A stretch of 64,000 nucleotides of DNA from an uncultured Piscirickettsiaceae bacterium (GTDB lineage: Bacteria; Pseudomonadota; Gammaproteobacteria; Methylococcales; Cycloclasticaceae), in NCBI GenBank assembly GCA_913061075.1, contig CAJXSK010000005.1, positions 102,089 through 166,088 on the forward strand. Reading direction: 5' to 3'. Position 1 is the stretch's first letter. Each line of letters opens with the position of its first letter. The notes beneath the pieces were generated by a model, which did not search any database, was not told where the DNA came from, and saw nothing but the letters and a program-made list of their open reading frames with translations. Positions 25,595-35,253 of the stretch are shown in pieces. Position numbers and translations under genes: made by a program.

Positions 25595-27466
25595 ATGCTA
25601 GAAGCATTAGAGATAGACCAGAATCCCGTTCAACTGACGCCTATTACCAGCGAGCAAATGGAAGCATTGCTTCTGCTTCAACAAGATATATTAGGCAAGG
25701 TTGCTATTGGAAAAAATCACCAAGATATTTTGGCAAGCTTATGTGTAGCTGCAGAAACCATGTTAGAAAAATCTGTTGCTTCTATTATGTTGTTTGATGA
25801 TAAAAGGGAGAGTTTGCAAGTATGCTCTGCACCTAGCATTCCCGAAGCAGCAATCAATGCGTTGACGGGGTTGGTGCCTGGAGAACAAGCGGGTTCTTGT
25901 GGCACAGCTGTATTCAATAATAAACCTCAATTCATTTGTGATACACGAGTTGATGAGAGATGGGCTAATGTTGCATTCCAAGATTTCGCATCAACGTACG
26001 GAATTTTAGCGTGTTGGTCAATGCCAATTCGCAATGGCGAGGACTTGCCGATTGGTTCGTTTGCGCTATCTAGCATGGAAAAACGGCGTCCGCATTTATT
26101 CCATCAAAAATTGTTAGAAACTTGTGCCAGTATTGCATCTATTATTCTGAAACGAGAAGCTGAAGAGAAGGAGCTGCAGAGACTAGCTCATTTCGATTCT
26201 TTAACAGGCTTACCGAATAGAGTGCTATTTAATTTGCGTTTAGGGCATGCGCTGGAGAAATCTAAACGCGTAGGCGGAAAGTTGGCCGTTATATTTATTG
26301 ATGTTGATAACTTTAAAGATATCAATGACATGATGGGGCATAAAGCGGGCGATAGTGCGTTGATAGAAGTTGCAAAAAGAATTTCTAACTGCCTTAGAGA
26401 CGAAGATACGCTGTCAAGAATGGGAGGAGATGAATTTACTCTAATCATTGAATCAATAGAAGAGCCATTAGACGCAGGGCACATAGCGGATAAGATTTTA
26501 AATTCATTTAAAACTGAGCCAGTTCTACTGAATGATTATGAGCGCTTAATTACAGTCAGTATTGGCATTAGTCTTTCACCTGCTGATGGTGTTACGTCGG
26601 GTGTGCTATTGCAAAATGCAGACATAGCGATGTTTGAAGCTAAAAAGCGCGGTAGAAATGGCTATGTATATTATGAGCAGGCACTAACAAATGCAGTGTC
26701 AGAGCGTTTAGAATTAGAAAAAGATTTACGAATAGCCGTACAGGAAGATCAATTTATACTTAATTATCAGCCGCAGCTTAGTTGTAAAGATGGCCATCTT
26801 GTTGGTGCTGAAGTACTGGTGAGGTGGGTACACCCTAGCAAAGGGCTGATTCCGCCTGATCAGTTTATTGCCATTGCAGAAGACATTGGCCTTATTGGTG
26901 ATCTTGATGCTTTGGTGACGAGAAAAGCGTGCATTCAATGCCTAACATGGTGGAAAGAAGGCCTGCCTAGTTTTAAGTTAAGTGCAAACTTATCGGTGAA
27001 TGAATTGATCGAAGGCTACTCAAAAGGGTTAAGTGCGATGATAGACGAGCTTGGCTTCCCTTATGAGCAATTAGAGCTAGAAGTGACAGAAAGTTTAGTT
27101 ATGTCTAACAGTAGCTTGGCGATTGCTGAGTTAAAGAATATACAGAATTTAGGTATCTCCATAGCGATGGATGATTTTGGAACAGGGCATTCTTCGCTTT
27201 CTCAACTGAAAAGCTTACCAATATCTAAGCTAAAAATTGATCGTTCATTTGTTAGTGATATTCCAGAAGATAAGAATGACGCAGCGATTGTTAAAACGAT
27301 TTTGGCTATGGCAAGAACATTAGAATTAAGAGTTGTTGCAGAGGGTGTTGAAACAAAAGAGCAGTTGGATTTTTTAACGAAAGAAGGGTGCGATGACATT
27401 CAAGGTTATTATCTTAGTAAGCCATTAGATGAAGAAAGTTTCGCAAGGTATATTGCCAGTATCTAA
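25595..27466 (+). CDS. GAF-GGDEF-EAL cyclic-di-GMP enzyme
   Basis: A 623-residue cytoplasmic protein with no membrane segment. A GAF sensor domain (about 30-175) is followed by a GGDEF domain with an intact catalytic MGGDEF near 276 and by an EAL domain. The EAL signature is EVL (near 404), but the other metal and catalytic positions are present: ANLSVNE, LEVTESL, MDDFGTGHSS, KLKIDRSFV and AEGVET. It can in principle both make and degrade c-di-GMP; which dominates cannot be read. A terminator follows, then prsT on the same strand. Confidence 0.9.
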   Translation: MLEALEIDQNPVQLTPITSEQMEALLLLQQDILGKVAIGKNHQDILASLCVAAETMLEKSVASIMLFDDKRESLQVCSAPSIPEAAINALTGLVPGEQAGSCGTAVFNNKPQFICDTRVDERWANVAFQDFASTYGILACWSMPIRNGEDLPIGSFALSSMEKRRPHLFHQKLLETCASIASIILKREAEEKELQRLAHFDSLTGLPNRVLFNLRLGHALEKSKRVGGKLAVIFIDVDNFKDINDMMGHKAGDSALIEVAKRISNCLRDEDTLSRMGGDEFTLIIESIEEPLDAGHIADKILNSFKTEPVLLNDYERLITVSIGISLSPADGVTSGVLLQNADIAMFEAKKRGRNGYVYYEQALTNAVSERLELEKDLRIAVQEDQFILNYQPQLSCKDGHLVGAEVLVRWVHPSKGLIPPDQFIAIAEDIGLIGDLDALVTRKACIQCLTWWKEGLPSFKLSANLSVNELIEGYSKGLSAMIDELGFPYEQLELEVTESLVMSNSSLAIAELKNIQNLGISIAMDDFGTGHSSLSQLKSLPISKLKIDRSFVSDIPEDKNDAAIVKTILAMARTLELRVVAEGVETKEQLDFLTKEGCDDIQGYYLSKPLDEESFARYIASI

Positions 27467-27522
27467 ATGAACGACCAATAAATGCGTGGTTAGTGCTTTG
27501 CAGACCCTACAAATAAAATGAG

Positions 27523-27552
27523 CCTTAACACGTATAGTGTTGGGGTTTTTTT
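27523..27552 (+). terminator. Intrinsic terminator
   Basis: CCTTAACAC pairs with GTGTTGGGG (two G-T pairs) around GTATA, followed by seven T. It ends the GAF-GGDEF-EAL transcript. Confidence 0.8.
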
Positions 27553-27661
27553 ATTATATAAACAGGCAGTTTAAAGGATTAGTTGAGTTATTTTTGACTA
27601 TACTTATGGAATAAATTTAACGGGTTAGCAGTTAAAAATCCAATGTTATCAAGGTATCAAA

Positions 27662-30457
27662 ATGAATAAATTAGTAATTAAGTTAGTCGCTTTACTCTTG
27701 TTAGTTCTTAATGTGGGCATCACGTCCGCTGCCACAACATCGTCAGAGTATTATGAAGATGCTGCCATGCGGTTGGCGAATGATGATCGGAAAGGGGCGA
27801 TTATTCAACTTAAAAATGCCATTAAAGCATCACCGAATATGTTGTCCGCTCACGTGCTATTGGGTAAAACGTATCTTCAAGAAGGCGAGTTAGGTAATGC
27901 ACAAAGTGAGCTAGAAACAGCGAATAAGCTGGGTGCAGATACGTCTGTAACGGTAGAAAGTTTAGCTAAGGCGTATTTAGGGCAGGCCAAGTATCAATTA
28001 CTGTTGAAAAATATTACAGATAACGAATTATCTGGCACGGTGCAATCTAATGTGCTGGTGTCTAGAGGGCTGGCTTTGCTTGAGTTGGGGCAGTTAAAGC
28101 AAGCAAATGAATCATTCAGTAAAGCACTATTTATTAATGCATCAAATGGCAGTGCAATGTCCGCAAAGGCGTTATTGCAGTTACGCACCGGCAAGATAGA
28201 GCGGGCTGAAAAAACTATTGTTAACGCGTTAAAGCTTGAGAAAGGTAACGCTGACGTTTGGAATGTTAAGGCGTCCATAAGCCATACAAAGTCTCAGCTT
28301 AATCAAGCAATTGAGGAGTATACAAAAGTTCTAAGCTTGGAAGAAAAGCATCTGGATGCGCGATTAGCGCGAGCAGGGCTTTATTTAGATACAAATCAAA
28401 ATGAACTGGCGCGGAAGGATGTTGATTACCTGCGCAAAGACTTTCCGGGAGACCCACGTTCGGCCTATCTTGATTCAATTATATATAAGAGAGAGTCACA
28501 GCCTGAAAAAGCAAAAATAGCACTGAAAGAATCTGCGGATATTTTAAGAGGCATAGATCCTAACATTATAAACAATAGCCGCACCTTGCATATGTTGGCT
28601 GGCTTGGCTTTTTATGACGTTAAAGACTACGAACAAGCAAAAATATATTTAACAGGGTTTGTGACTAAATACCCGAATGTATTGGGCGCAAGAAAGATTT
28701 TAGGAACTATCTACTTTGAAGAAGAAAAGTATCAAAAAACTATCGATACACTAGGGGCTGCGCTTGTTGAGTCATCGAATGATATGGCTGCAATCTCTTT
28801 GCTAAGTGCGGCATATTTAAGAAATGGTCAAGCTGCATTGGGTACGCAACTATTAGAAAAAACTATACAAGCGGGCGCTGATGCTACGCCATTAAGAACG
28901 GATTTGGCGATAGGCTATATAGAGCTAGGAGAGCAGGATAAGGGTATAAAAGAATTAGATGCCATTTATAAAAAAGCACCTAACCAACGTGTGGGTGCGA
29001 TGTTGGCGTTGATGTACCACAAGCAAGGCAAATCGAAAAAAGCATTAACGATTGCTAAGGAGCTTGTGAAAAATGAACCCAATAACCTGGGTATGTTGCA
29101 TTTATTGGGTACTATTCAAGCATCTCTTGGTCAATTAGATGACGCTAAAAAACAGTTCCTTAAAATGGCAACATTACAGGGTGGGAAGGTCCCATCAGAA
29201 CTTAACTTGGCCAAAATAGATATTGCTCAAAGCAACGTAAGTGAAGCGAGAAAGCGTTATCAGCAGGTGTTAAAAGAAGAACCCTCTAATGTTTTGGCGC
29301 TATCTGAATTTGCGCGCCTTGAAGGCGCAGAAGGCAATAATCAACAGCAAATACGTTGGTTAGAGAAGGTGCGTTCTTTACAGGCAAAAGATTGGCAAGT
29401 GAGGGTGCAGTTGGCGAATCTTTATCGTGAAGATAATCAATACCAAAAAGCCCAAGAAGCAGCTTTAGAAGCCAAAAAAATAGCGCCGGCTAATTTGCAA
29501 GTATTACAAACAGTGGCCAATGTTTATATTGCTGCAGGCAAACGTGATGATGCAAAGTACGTGTATGGTCAAATGCGCGGTATTGCATTGGATCAGTCTG
29601 ATGCAAATGCATTGTATGCCATAGCGGAACGGCAGGCGGGCATGAGTTTATTTCGAGACTCGGTTGAAACACTCAGTATAGCCTTAGAATATAATCCGCA
29701 AAGCATTTTAATACAAACTCGTTTAGCTGAAATGCTATTGAAAACAGGGCAAATTGAGTTAGCTGAAAACTTGATAGCAAAGATATTGAAAGACAATCCA
29801 AAACAATCGGAAGGGCAGCGCTTAAGAGGTGACCTACTGGTGAATAAGGGAAAGCTTGAGGCATCAATTAAGCCGTACCGACAGGCGGTGGCGATGGACA
29901 ATAATTATGACAATGCATTGGCATTGGGCTTGGCGTATAGCCGTTTGGGTAAAAGCGATAAGGCTATTAGTGTTTTAAAAGCAGTTAAGGGCAAAAATGA
30001 AGATGACCAGCGCATTGGTGTTGCTTTAGCAGAGTTGTATATGCAGCGTGGTGAGTTTGCCTATGCAAGCAAAACATTAGAGGGGCTTCTTTCAACAGCA
30101 CCTAACCAACCTTTATTGTTGAATAACTTGGCGAATATATATGATTTATTGGGCGATAAAAGAGCGTTAGATACGTCTAAGAAAGCCTATGACTTGGCAC
30201 CTAAAAGTTCAGATATTAATGACACCTATGGGTGGCTGCTTACTAAGGCAGGCCAAGCAGAAAAAGGCTTACCTTTACTTAGAGAGGCGCATACAAGAGA
30301 CAGCAGTAATTTAGAGATTAGGTATCATATAGCGGCAACGTTAAACAAGCTCGGCCGAGATAAAGAAGCGCTAAAAGAATTAACAGACGTTCTTAATAGT
30401 CAGCGCGCTTTTCCCAGTATAGAAAAGGCGAAAAGCCTAAAAAGTAAACTCGAGTAA
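27662..30457 (+). CDS. prsT: PEP-CTERM system TPR-repeat protein PrsT
   Basis: A 931-residue secreted protein with a signal peptide (cleavage near SAA-TTSS, no clear lipobox) and an almost continuous array of about 20-24 tetratricopeptide repeats. The first repeats (DRKGAIIQLKNAIKASPN, then LLGKTYLQEGELGNAQSEL) match the PrsT family closely. PrsT occurs in bacteria with exosortase/PEP-CTERM sorting and exopolysaccharide assembly, where it probably scaffolds matrix export in the periplasm. Here it stands outside an eps/exosortase cluster but next to a PEP-CTERM-type substrate, with which it converges across a shared terminator. Confidence 0.85.
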   Translation: MNKLVIKLVALLLLVLNVGITSAATTSSEYYEDAAMRLANDDRKGAIIQLKNAIKASPNMLSAHVLLGKTYLQEGELGNAQSELETANKLGADTSVTVESLAKAYLGQAKYQLLLKNITDNELSGTVQSNVLVSRGLALLELGQLKQANESFSKALFINASNGSAMSAKALLQLRTGKIERAEKTIVNALKLEKGNADVWNVKASISHTKSQLNQAIEEYTKVLSLEEKHLDARLARAGLYLDTNQNELARKDVDYLRKDFPGDPRSAYLDSIIYKRESQPEKAKIALKESADILRGIDPNIINNSRTLHMLAGLAFYDVKDYEQAKIYLTGFVTKYPNVLGARKILGTIYFEEEKYQKTIDTLGAALVESSNDMAAISLLSAAYLRNGQAALGTQLLEKTIQAGADATPLRTDLAIGYIELGEQDKGIKELDAIYKKAPNQRVGAMLALMYHKQGKSKKALTIAKELVKNEPNNLGMLHLLGTIQASLGQLDDAKKQFLKMATLQGGKVPSELNLAKIDIAQSNVSEARKRYQQVLKEEPSNVLALSEFARLEGAEGNNQQQIRWLEKVRSLQAKDWQVRVQLANLYREDNQYQKAQEAALEAKKIAPANLQVLQTVANVYIAAGKRDDAKYVYGQMRGIALDQSDANALYAIAERQAGMSLFRDSVETLSIALEYNPQSILIQTRLAEMLLKTGQIELAENLIAKILKDNPKQSEGQRLRGDLLVNKGKLEASIKPYRQAVAMDNNYDNALALGLAYSRLGKSDKAISVLKAVKGKNEDDQRIGVALAELYMQRGEFAYASKTLEGLLSTAPNQPLLLNNLANIYDLLGDKRALDTSKKAYDLAPKSSDINDTYGWLLTKAGQAEKGLPLLREAHTRDSSNLEIRYHIAATLNKLGRDKEALKELTDVLNSQRAFPSIEKAKSLKSKLE

Positions 30458-30477
30458 ATGAATAATAAGTAAGCAAT

Positions 30478-30506
30478 AAAAAAGCCCTGAGATGCAGGGC
30501 TTTTTT
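30478..30506. terminator. Intrinsic bidirectional terminator
   Basis: GCCCTG and CAGGGC form a stem around AGATG, with six A before and six T after. It serves prsT and the convergent surface-protein gene. Confidence 0.9.
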
Positions 30507-30525
30507 CGTAAAGTAAGAATTAAAC

Positions 30526-31302
30526 TTATGCTTGCTTTCTTCTTCTTGAAGCAAAACCAAGGCCTAGTAAAGAAATAGCCAATAGAGGTAATGTGCTTGG
30601 AGAAGGCACGCCCGTAGGTGGAGGAGGTGGTGGTGTTCCCGCTTTACCGTATAGCTTGTTTAATTTGAAATAATCATTTTCAGTATAACCACTAGCCCAC
30701 CCATGAGCTGTGTTAGCTGCTGCGACTAACCAATGGCTAGAACTTAACTCATTTAGGTTAACATTGGCAGTAGATCCTGAGCCGTTAGAGTTTAGGCTGT
30801 AGCCACCCGTGTTATAGCCGCCACTGTAGTTAGCTCTACTAACAAGCTCCCAACCATTGGTTAGTAAGCCTGCATAAGATTGGCTGCCAAGAATTGGGGC
30901 GCTACCGCCTACATATCTTAATAATGAAAAGTCGGCATCACCTGAGAGCCAGCTCATGCTGATTTTTGTTAATGCAATACTTTGAGTGAAGGAAAATAAG
31001 ACAGACTCTTTTTGCCCGTTTGCGTCTATAGCGTGTTGAGGGCTGCCGCTATCGTTAGATTGAGATTGTACGCCGAGGCCGCTGTACTGCCTTAGCTGCG
31101 CGCTTTGTAAGCGGCTATTAGTGGATGTGGTTGCAGTGGTCCAAGCGCTTGCTGTAGCAGTAATGGCTGTACCAGAAGGGGTTCCGGTGTTTGTTGGGCT
31201 AGAATCGAATGTCCAGCTAAACGCAGCTTGTGCGGGTAAAGACATTGCAAGCAAAGCGGCACTGGCTGAAAAGGTGATTAATTTAGTTTTTATGTTCTTC
31301 AT
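30526..31302 (-). CDS. Exosortase-dependent surface protein (PEP-CTERM type, XDP1-like)
   Basis: A 258-residue secreted protein. The ATG at 31302 is preceded by a GGAG site and opens a signal peptide ending near AQA-AFSW. The mature part is rich in Ser, Asn, Gly and Thr, with GLGVQSQSNDSGSPQHAID and a later SGDADFSLLRY, which recall the XDP1 group of exosortase substrates. After a poly-proline linker the C-terminus is a tripartite sorting signal: VPSPSTLPLL, a hydrophobic helix, and RRRKQA. The canonical PEP is replaced by PSP, a variant common in marine gammaproteobacteria. It is expected to be cleaved and attached at the surface by an exosortase encoded elsewhere. Confidence 0.8.
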   Translation of the reverse strand: MKNIKTKLITFSASAALLAMSLPAQAAFSWTFDSSPTNTGTPSGTAITATASAWTTATTSTNSRLQSAQLRQYSGLGVQSQSNDSGSPQHAIDANGQKESVLFSFTQSIALTKISMSWLSGDADFSLLRYVGGSAPILGSQSYAGLLTNGWELVSRANYSGGYNTGGYSLNSNGSGSTANVNLNELSSSHWLVAAANTAHGWASGYTENDYFKLNKLYGKAGTPPPPPPTGVPSPSTLPLLAISLLGLGFASRRRKQA

Positions 31303-31451
31303 GTCATGCTCCAAAATACAAAATATCGTTGTGTGTAACAAAAAAGCAATATCTGTGCCATTTTATTTTATAGTTTATTATCAATTAGTTAATGCGCCGG
31401 TCTTAGAATCAAAACCGAGAATTGTAAAATTTTTCGACAGTAAAATGTTTG

Positions 31452-33947
31452 TTATGCTTCGATTGATTGTTCTTGCAAATAGTGTATAAACTTTTCTAAA
31501 GGTAAGGGCTTACTAAAGAAGTAGCCTTGGAACTGTTTACAACCGTGTTGTTTGAGTATGCTGATTTGTAGTTCTGTTTCAGCGCCTTCGGCAATTATAT
31601 TGAGCCCGAGACCATCAGCCATCATGATGATGCCTTTTACTATTGCAAGATCATTTTTTTGTACGGATATGCCTTGAGTAAACGAGGGGTCAATTTTTAA
31701 CTGATCAAAGGGGAGTTGTTTCAAACACGACAAGGATGAGTAGCCGATACCAAAGTCGTCTATGGCGAGATTGAAGCCGTTCATTTTAAGTGCATTCATG
31801 CTTTCTAGTGCTGCTTCCATTTGTTTCATGAATACAGACTCGGTTATCTCGAGCATCAAGCGGTCTGGTGTTAGTTTGTATTTCTCAATGGTGCTGATCA
31901 GATTGGTTACAAAATCAGCCTGTAAAAATTGTTTTGCGCTGATATTGACGGCAACGTAAGGTAAATGCAGGCCTTTTTCATCTAGTTTATTGATCATCTC
32001 GCAGCTTTGCTCTATCACCCATTGCCCTATGGGTAAGATGAGGCCCGTCTCATCAGCCATCTTTATAAAGTCAGCTGGCGCTACTATGCCTAGATCCGGG
32101 CTATTCCAGCGCAGAAGCACTTCGGCGCCGATAATTTTATGGGTATCTGACAGTTGTGGTTGAAGCGCTAGTGACAGCTCATCATTGGCTAGAGCTGTTC
32201 TTAAGCAGGTTTCGGTTAGCAAGGACATATCAACATTTTCTTGCATGTCGGTTTCATAAAAACAATAGGTGTTGCGGCCGGCTGCTTTAGCTTGGTACAT
32301 GGCATTGTCGGCTTGCTTAAGTAATGTTTCAGCTGTTTGATTTTTGCCATTAAATAGAGTGATGCCAATGCTGGTTGAAACAAACAGTTCTTGATTATCT
32401 ATTAGGTAAGGTGTGTTGATTGTATTGATTATTTTCTTGGCAATACTACGGGCCTTGGACAGTGCTTTATCTTCACTGTCATCTTGCGCGCTAATTAAAA
32501 TAACAAACTCATCGCCGCCTAACCGGGCGGCGGTATCAGTATCTCTAAGTAAGGACTGAAGTTTGATGCCCGTTTGTAACAATAGGTCATCACCAGCCGA
32601 GTGACCTAAAGAATCATTAATTTGTTTGAAGCGATCAAGATCCAAAAACAATAAAAGCCCGGTACGGTTATAACGTTTAGCGACACTCAGTTCACGTTCA
32701 AGCCGTTGATAAAGGAGTCGCCGATTAGGCAGCTCTGTTAGGTGGTCGAAGTAGGCCAATAGCTCAACTTCTTGTTCAGCGAGTTTTTCTTTGGTTATAT
32801 CTGAGAAAAAAACGACATAGTGACTGGTTTCGCCAGCATCATTTTTAACGGCTGTGATGGTGTGTTTGCTTAAGAAAACGTCACCGTTTTTACGGCGCTT
32901 CCATAATTCACCTGTCCATTTCCCTTTTTTGTTTAAGTCTGCCCAGTATTCTTCAATCAGTGATACATCGGTTTCTTCTTCTTGAATGTGTGCAAGCGGC
33001 TTGTATTGCACGTCGATTTCTTGGTATCCAGTAAGTTCTACAAATGCGCTATTAACACGAATAATTTGTTTATTTTGGTCAATAATGGCAATAGCATCGT
33101 GTGTTTGAAAGGCGGCGGCTGAAATAACCAGAGATTCTTGGTGCTGTTCCAATTCAAAGGTGAGTTCTTTTAAGCGAAGGGTAAGAGGTAAAAACAGCCC
33201 AATAACCAAGATTAGAAACGTTGCTAGGCCGACGAGAATAGTTAAGTGTGGGAACTCGATACCCGCATTAGCGGTTATGGCCAAATCAACAGGCCAGTAG
33301 ACGACGGCTTTCATGCCTGTAAAGTGCATGCCAGATATAGCAATGCCCATGATGATGGAGCTGATGATTTGTGACGTGTTAAGAAATTTGTAGCTTTGGT
33401 GATTCGTAACCGAGAAATAAATTCTTAAAGCGATGATCGCCAATATAACGGCAACAACAACCGATAAGAAAAAGATAGGTTTGAGATAACCCATGTTGGC
33501 ATTCATTTGCATGGCAGCCATGCCCGTATAGTGCATAGCACCAACACCGGCACCAAGAATGAGCCCGGATAAGAGTAATTTGCTGGTGGTGTAATGGCGG
33601 TGTGTCATTAGCCATAACACGGCCATACTGGCTATAAACGCCGGTAGGATTGACAGAAGCGTTAGGTTCAAATCATAAGTAATGTGAACCGGGATTTTTA
33701 AGGCAAGTGAACCAATGAAGTGCATGCCCCAGATACCAGTCCCCATTGTTAGCGCGCCGAAGGTTGCCCATAAAAGTTGGCGCACAGTTTGTTTGCTGGA
33801 ATGAATTCGTTCAGATATGCCAAACGCTGTATAAGCGCCAATAATGGCAACAAATACAGATAGAACGATTAAGTAATAATCGTATTGTTTGATATAGACC
33901 GGGTCAGGCATTAGCTGAGGGTCAATAAAATTCATCATGTGTATCAT
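31452..33947 (-). CDS. MHYT-PAS-GGDEF-EAL cyclic-di-GMP enzyme
   Basis: An 831-residue inner-membrane protein. The N-terminal MHYT domain has seven helices with the repeated motifs MHFIGS, MHYTGM and MHFTGM (about 74, 138 and 208), thought to bind copper and sense O2, CO or NO. A PAS domain (about 275-400), a GGDEF domain with intact LGGDEF near 476, and an EAL domain follow. The EAL signature is EVL near 607, with LEITESV, DDFGIGYSS and AEGAET intact. It is the second dual-domain c-di-GMP protein in 8 kb, with PrsT and the surface protein between them. Several in-frame ATGs (33947, 33938, 33935) are possible; none has a strong ribosome site. Confidence 0.9.
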   Translation of the reverse strand: MIHMMNFIDPQLMPDPVYIKQYDYYLIVLSVFVAIIGAYTAFGISERIHSSKQTVRQLLWATFGALTMGTGIWGMHFIGSLALKIPVHITYDLNLTLLSILPAFIASMAVLWLMTHRHYTTSKLLLSGLILGAGVGAMHYTGMAAMQMNANMGYLKPIFFLSVVVAVILAIIALRIYFSVTNHQSYKFLNTSQIISSIIMGIAISGMHFTGMKAVVYWPVDLAITANAGIEFPHLTILVGLATFLILVIGLFLPLTLRLKELTFELEQHQESLVISAAAFQTHDAIAIIDQNKQIIRVNSAFVELTGYQEIDVQYKPLAHIQEEETDVSLIEEYWADLNKKGKWTGELWKRRKNGDVFLSKHTITAVKNDAGETSHYVVFFSDITKEKLAEQEVELLAYFDHLTELPNRRLLYQRLERELSVAKRYNRTGLLLFLDLDRFKQINDSLGHSAGDDLLLQTGIKLQSLLRDTDTAARLGGDEFVILISAQDDSEDKALSKARSIAKKIINTINTPYLIDNQELFVSTSIGITLFNGKNQTAETLLKQADNAMYQAKAAGRNTYCFYETDMQENVDMSLLTETCLRTALANDELSLALQPQLSDTHKIIGAEVLLRWNSPDLGIVAPADFIKMADETGLILPIGQWVIEQSCEMINKLDEKGLHLPYVAVNISAKQFLQADFVTNLISTIEKYKLTPDRLMLEITESVFMKQMEAALESMNALKMNGFNLAIDDFGIGYSSLSCLKQLPFDQLKIDPSFTQGISVQKNDLAIVKGIIMMADGLGLNIIAEGAETELQISILKQHGCKQFQGYFFSKPLPLEKFIHYLQEQSIEA

Positions 33948-33999
33948 AGATGCGCGTTAAGTTTATGTGCTACTAAGTGTAGTAAAGATTCACATAATA

Positions 34000-34026
34000 G
34001 CGCGCTAAAAAAGGCAATTAGCGCGC
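34000..34026. repeat. Perfect 9-bp inverted repeat in the divergent promoter region
   Basis: GCGCGCTAA (34000-34008) and TTAGCGCGC (34018-34026) flank a 9-nt spacer. It lies between the divergent MHYT-GGDEF-EAL and ABC-exporter genes. No T-run follows on either strand, so it is more likely an operator or leader hairpin than a terminator. Confidence 0.65.
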
Positions 34027-34113
34027 ATTTGGCGTGTTTTGTTTCACGCACATAAAATTCAGAATGCTATGCTAACGCTTGAAAGAGTTGATTATGAAAA
34101 GGTGGAAGGTGAG

Positions 34114-35253
34114 ATGCTGAAGAATAAATGGTTTTGGGTTATTTTGCTTGTGTTGGTTTTGCTTTTAGCAGACTATCAATTTAATCAAAAAACACCTATT
34201 AACGTGCGGTTGGCATCTGTGAGCCAAGGTACGGTTGATTTAACGGTATCGAATACGCGAGCAGGTACGGTAAAGGCCTGTAGCCGGTCACGCCTATCAC
34301 TTCCAATTGGCGGGCAAATTGCCAAGTTGTATGTAACAGAAGGTGATCATGTTAAGAAAGATCAAGTGCTTATTCAGTTATGGAACAAAGATCAACAAGC
34401 TCGGTTTGAAGGCGCTAAAGCCCAGGTAACAGCTTCAACATTAGCAGTTGTTGAGCAATGCCGTTTAGCTGACCGTAATAAGCGCGAACAAAAAAGATTG
34501 AAAGGATTGGCCGCTAAAAAATTGGTGTCAGTTGATCGATTAGATAACGCAACCACACAAATGGTTGTGTCGGCAGCGCGATGTGAAAAAGCAAAGGCGA
34601 CTATTGATAGTACTAAAGCAACATTGGCATTGCAGGCGGCTATTTTAGAAAAAACAGAATTGACCGCGCCGTTTGCCGGTGTGATTGCTGAAATAAATGG
34701 CGAGGTGGGAGAATATGTAACGCCATCACCTTCAGGTGTTGCAACGCCCCCAGCCGTTGATTTGATTGCGGATAATTGCTTGTATATTAGCGCCCCAGTT
34801 GATGAGGTTGAGGCCGCGCAAATTGAAAAAGGCATGAAAGTGAACGTGACACTGGATGCTTTTCGTGGAGAAACATTTGCCGGTGAAGTGTCGCGTATAG
34901 CACCCTATGTGAAAGAGCTTGAAAAACAAGCTAGAACGGTAGATGTTGATGTTAAGTTGCTGGATACAGGGCAACAGAAAAAGTTATTAATTGGCTACAG
35001 TGCGGATATTGATGTGATTATTCAGCAACAAAAAGAGACGTTGCGCTTGCCAACTGAAACTGTGATTGATGGTGATAGTGTTCTGTTATTTGATTCGGTT
35101 GCAGGTAGGTTAGAGCTGAAAAAGTTTGTACCCGGCATCAGTAATTGGCGCTTTAGTGAGGTTAAAGAAGGCTTGTCAGATGGTGATAAAGTGCTTATTT
35201 CTCTAGATGTGGACGGTGCGGTTGATGGTGCGGCTGTACTGATAGAAGAATGA
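34114..35253 (+). CDS. Periplasmic adaptor (HlyD/MacA family) of an ABC exporter
   Basis: A 379-residue membrane-fusion protein with an N-terminal anchor helix (about 5-20), a split lipoyl domain (GGQIAKLYVTEGDHVKKDQVL, then LTAPFAGVIAEINGEVGEYV), a helical hairpin between them, and a beta-barrel and C-terminal domain. The frame extends to 34039, but the ATG at 34114 has a GAAGGTGAG site directly upstream and places the anchor at the N-terminus. Its stop overlaps the ATPase start (ATGA), so the four genes 34114-38328 form one MacAB-like operon. The substrate is unknown. Confidence 0.85.
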   Translation: MLKNKWFWVILLVLVLLLADYQFNQKTPINVRLASVSQGTVDLTVSNTRAGTVKACSRSRLSLPIGGQIAKLYVTEGDHVKKDQVLIQLWNKDQQARFEGAKAQVTASTLAVVEQCRLADRNKREQKRLKGLAAKKLVSVDRLDNATTQMVVSAARCEKAKATIDSTKATLALQAAILEKTELTAPFAGVIAEINGEVGEYVTPSPSGVATPPAVDLIADNCLYISAPVDEVEAAQIEKGMKVNVTLDAFRGETFAGEVSRIAPYVKELEKQARTVDVDVKLLDTGQQKKLLIGYSADIDVIIQQQKETLRLPTETVIDGDSVLLFDSVAGRLELKKFVPGISNWRFSEVKEGLSDGDKVLISLDVDGAVDGAAVLIEE

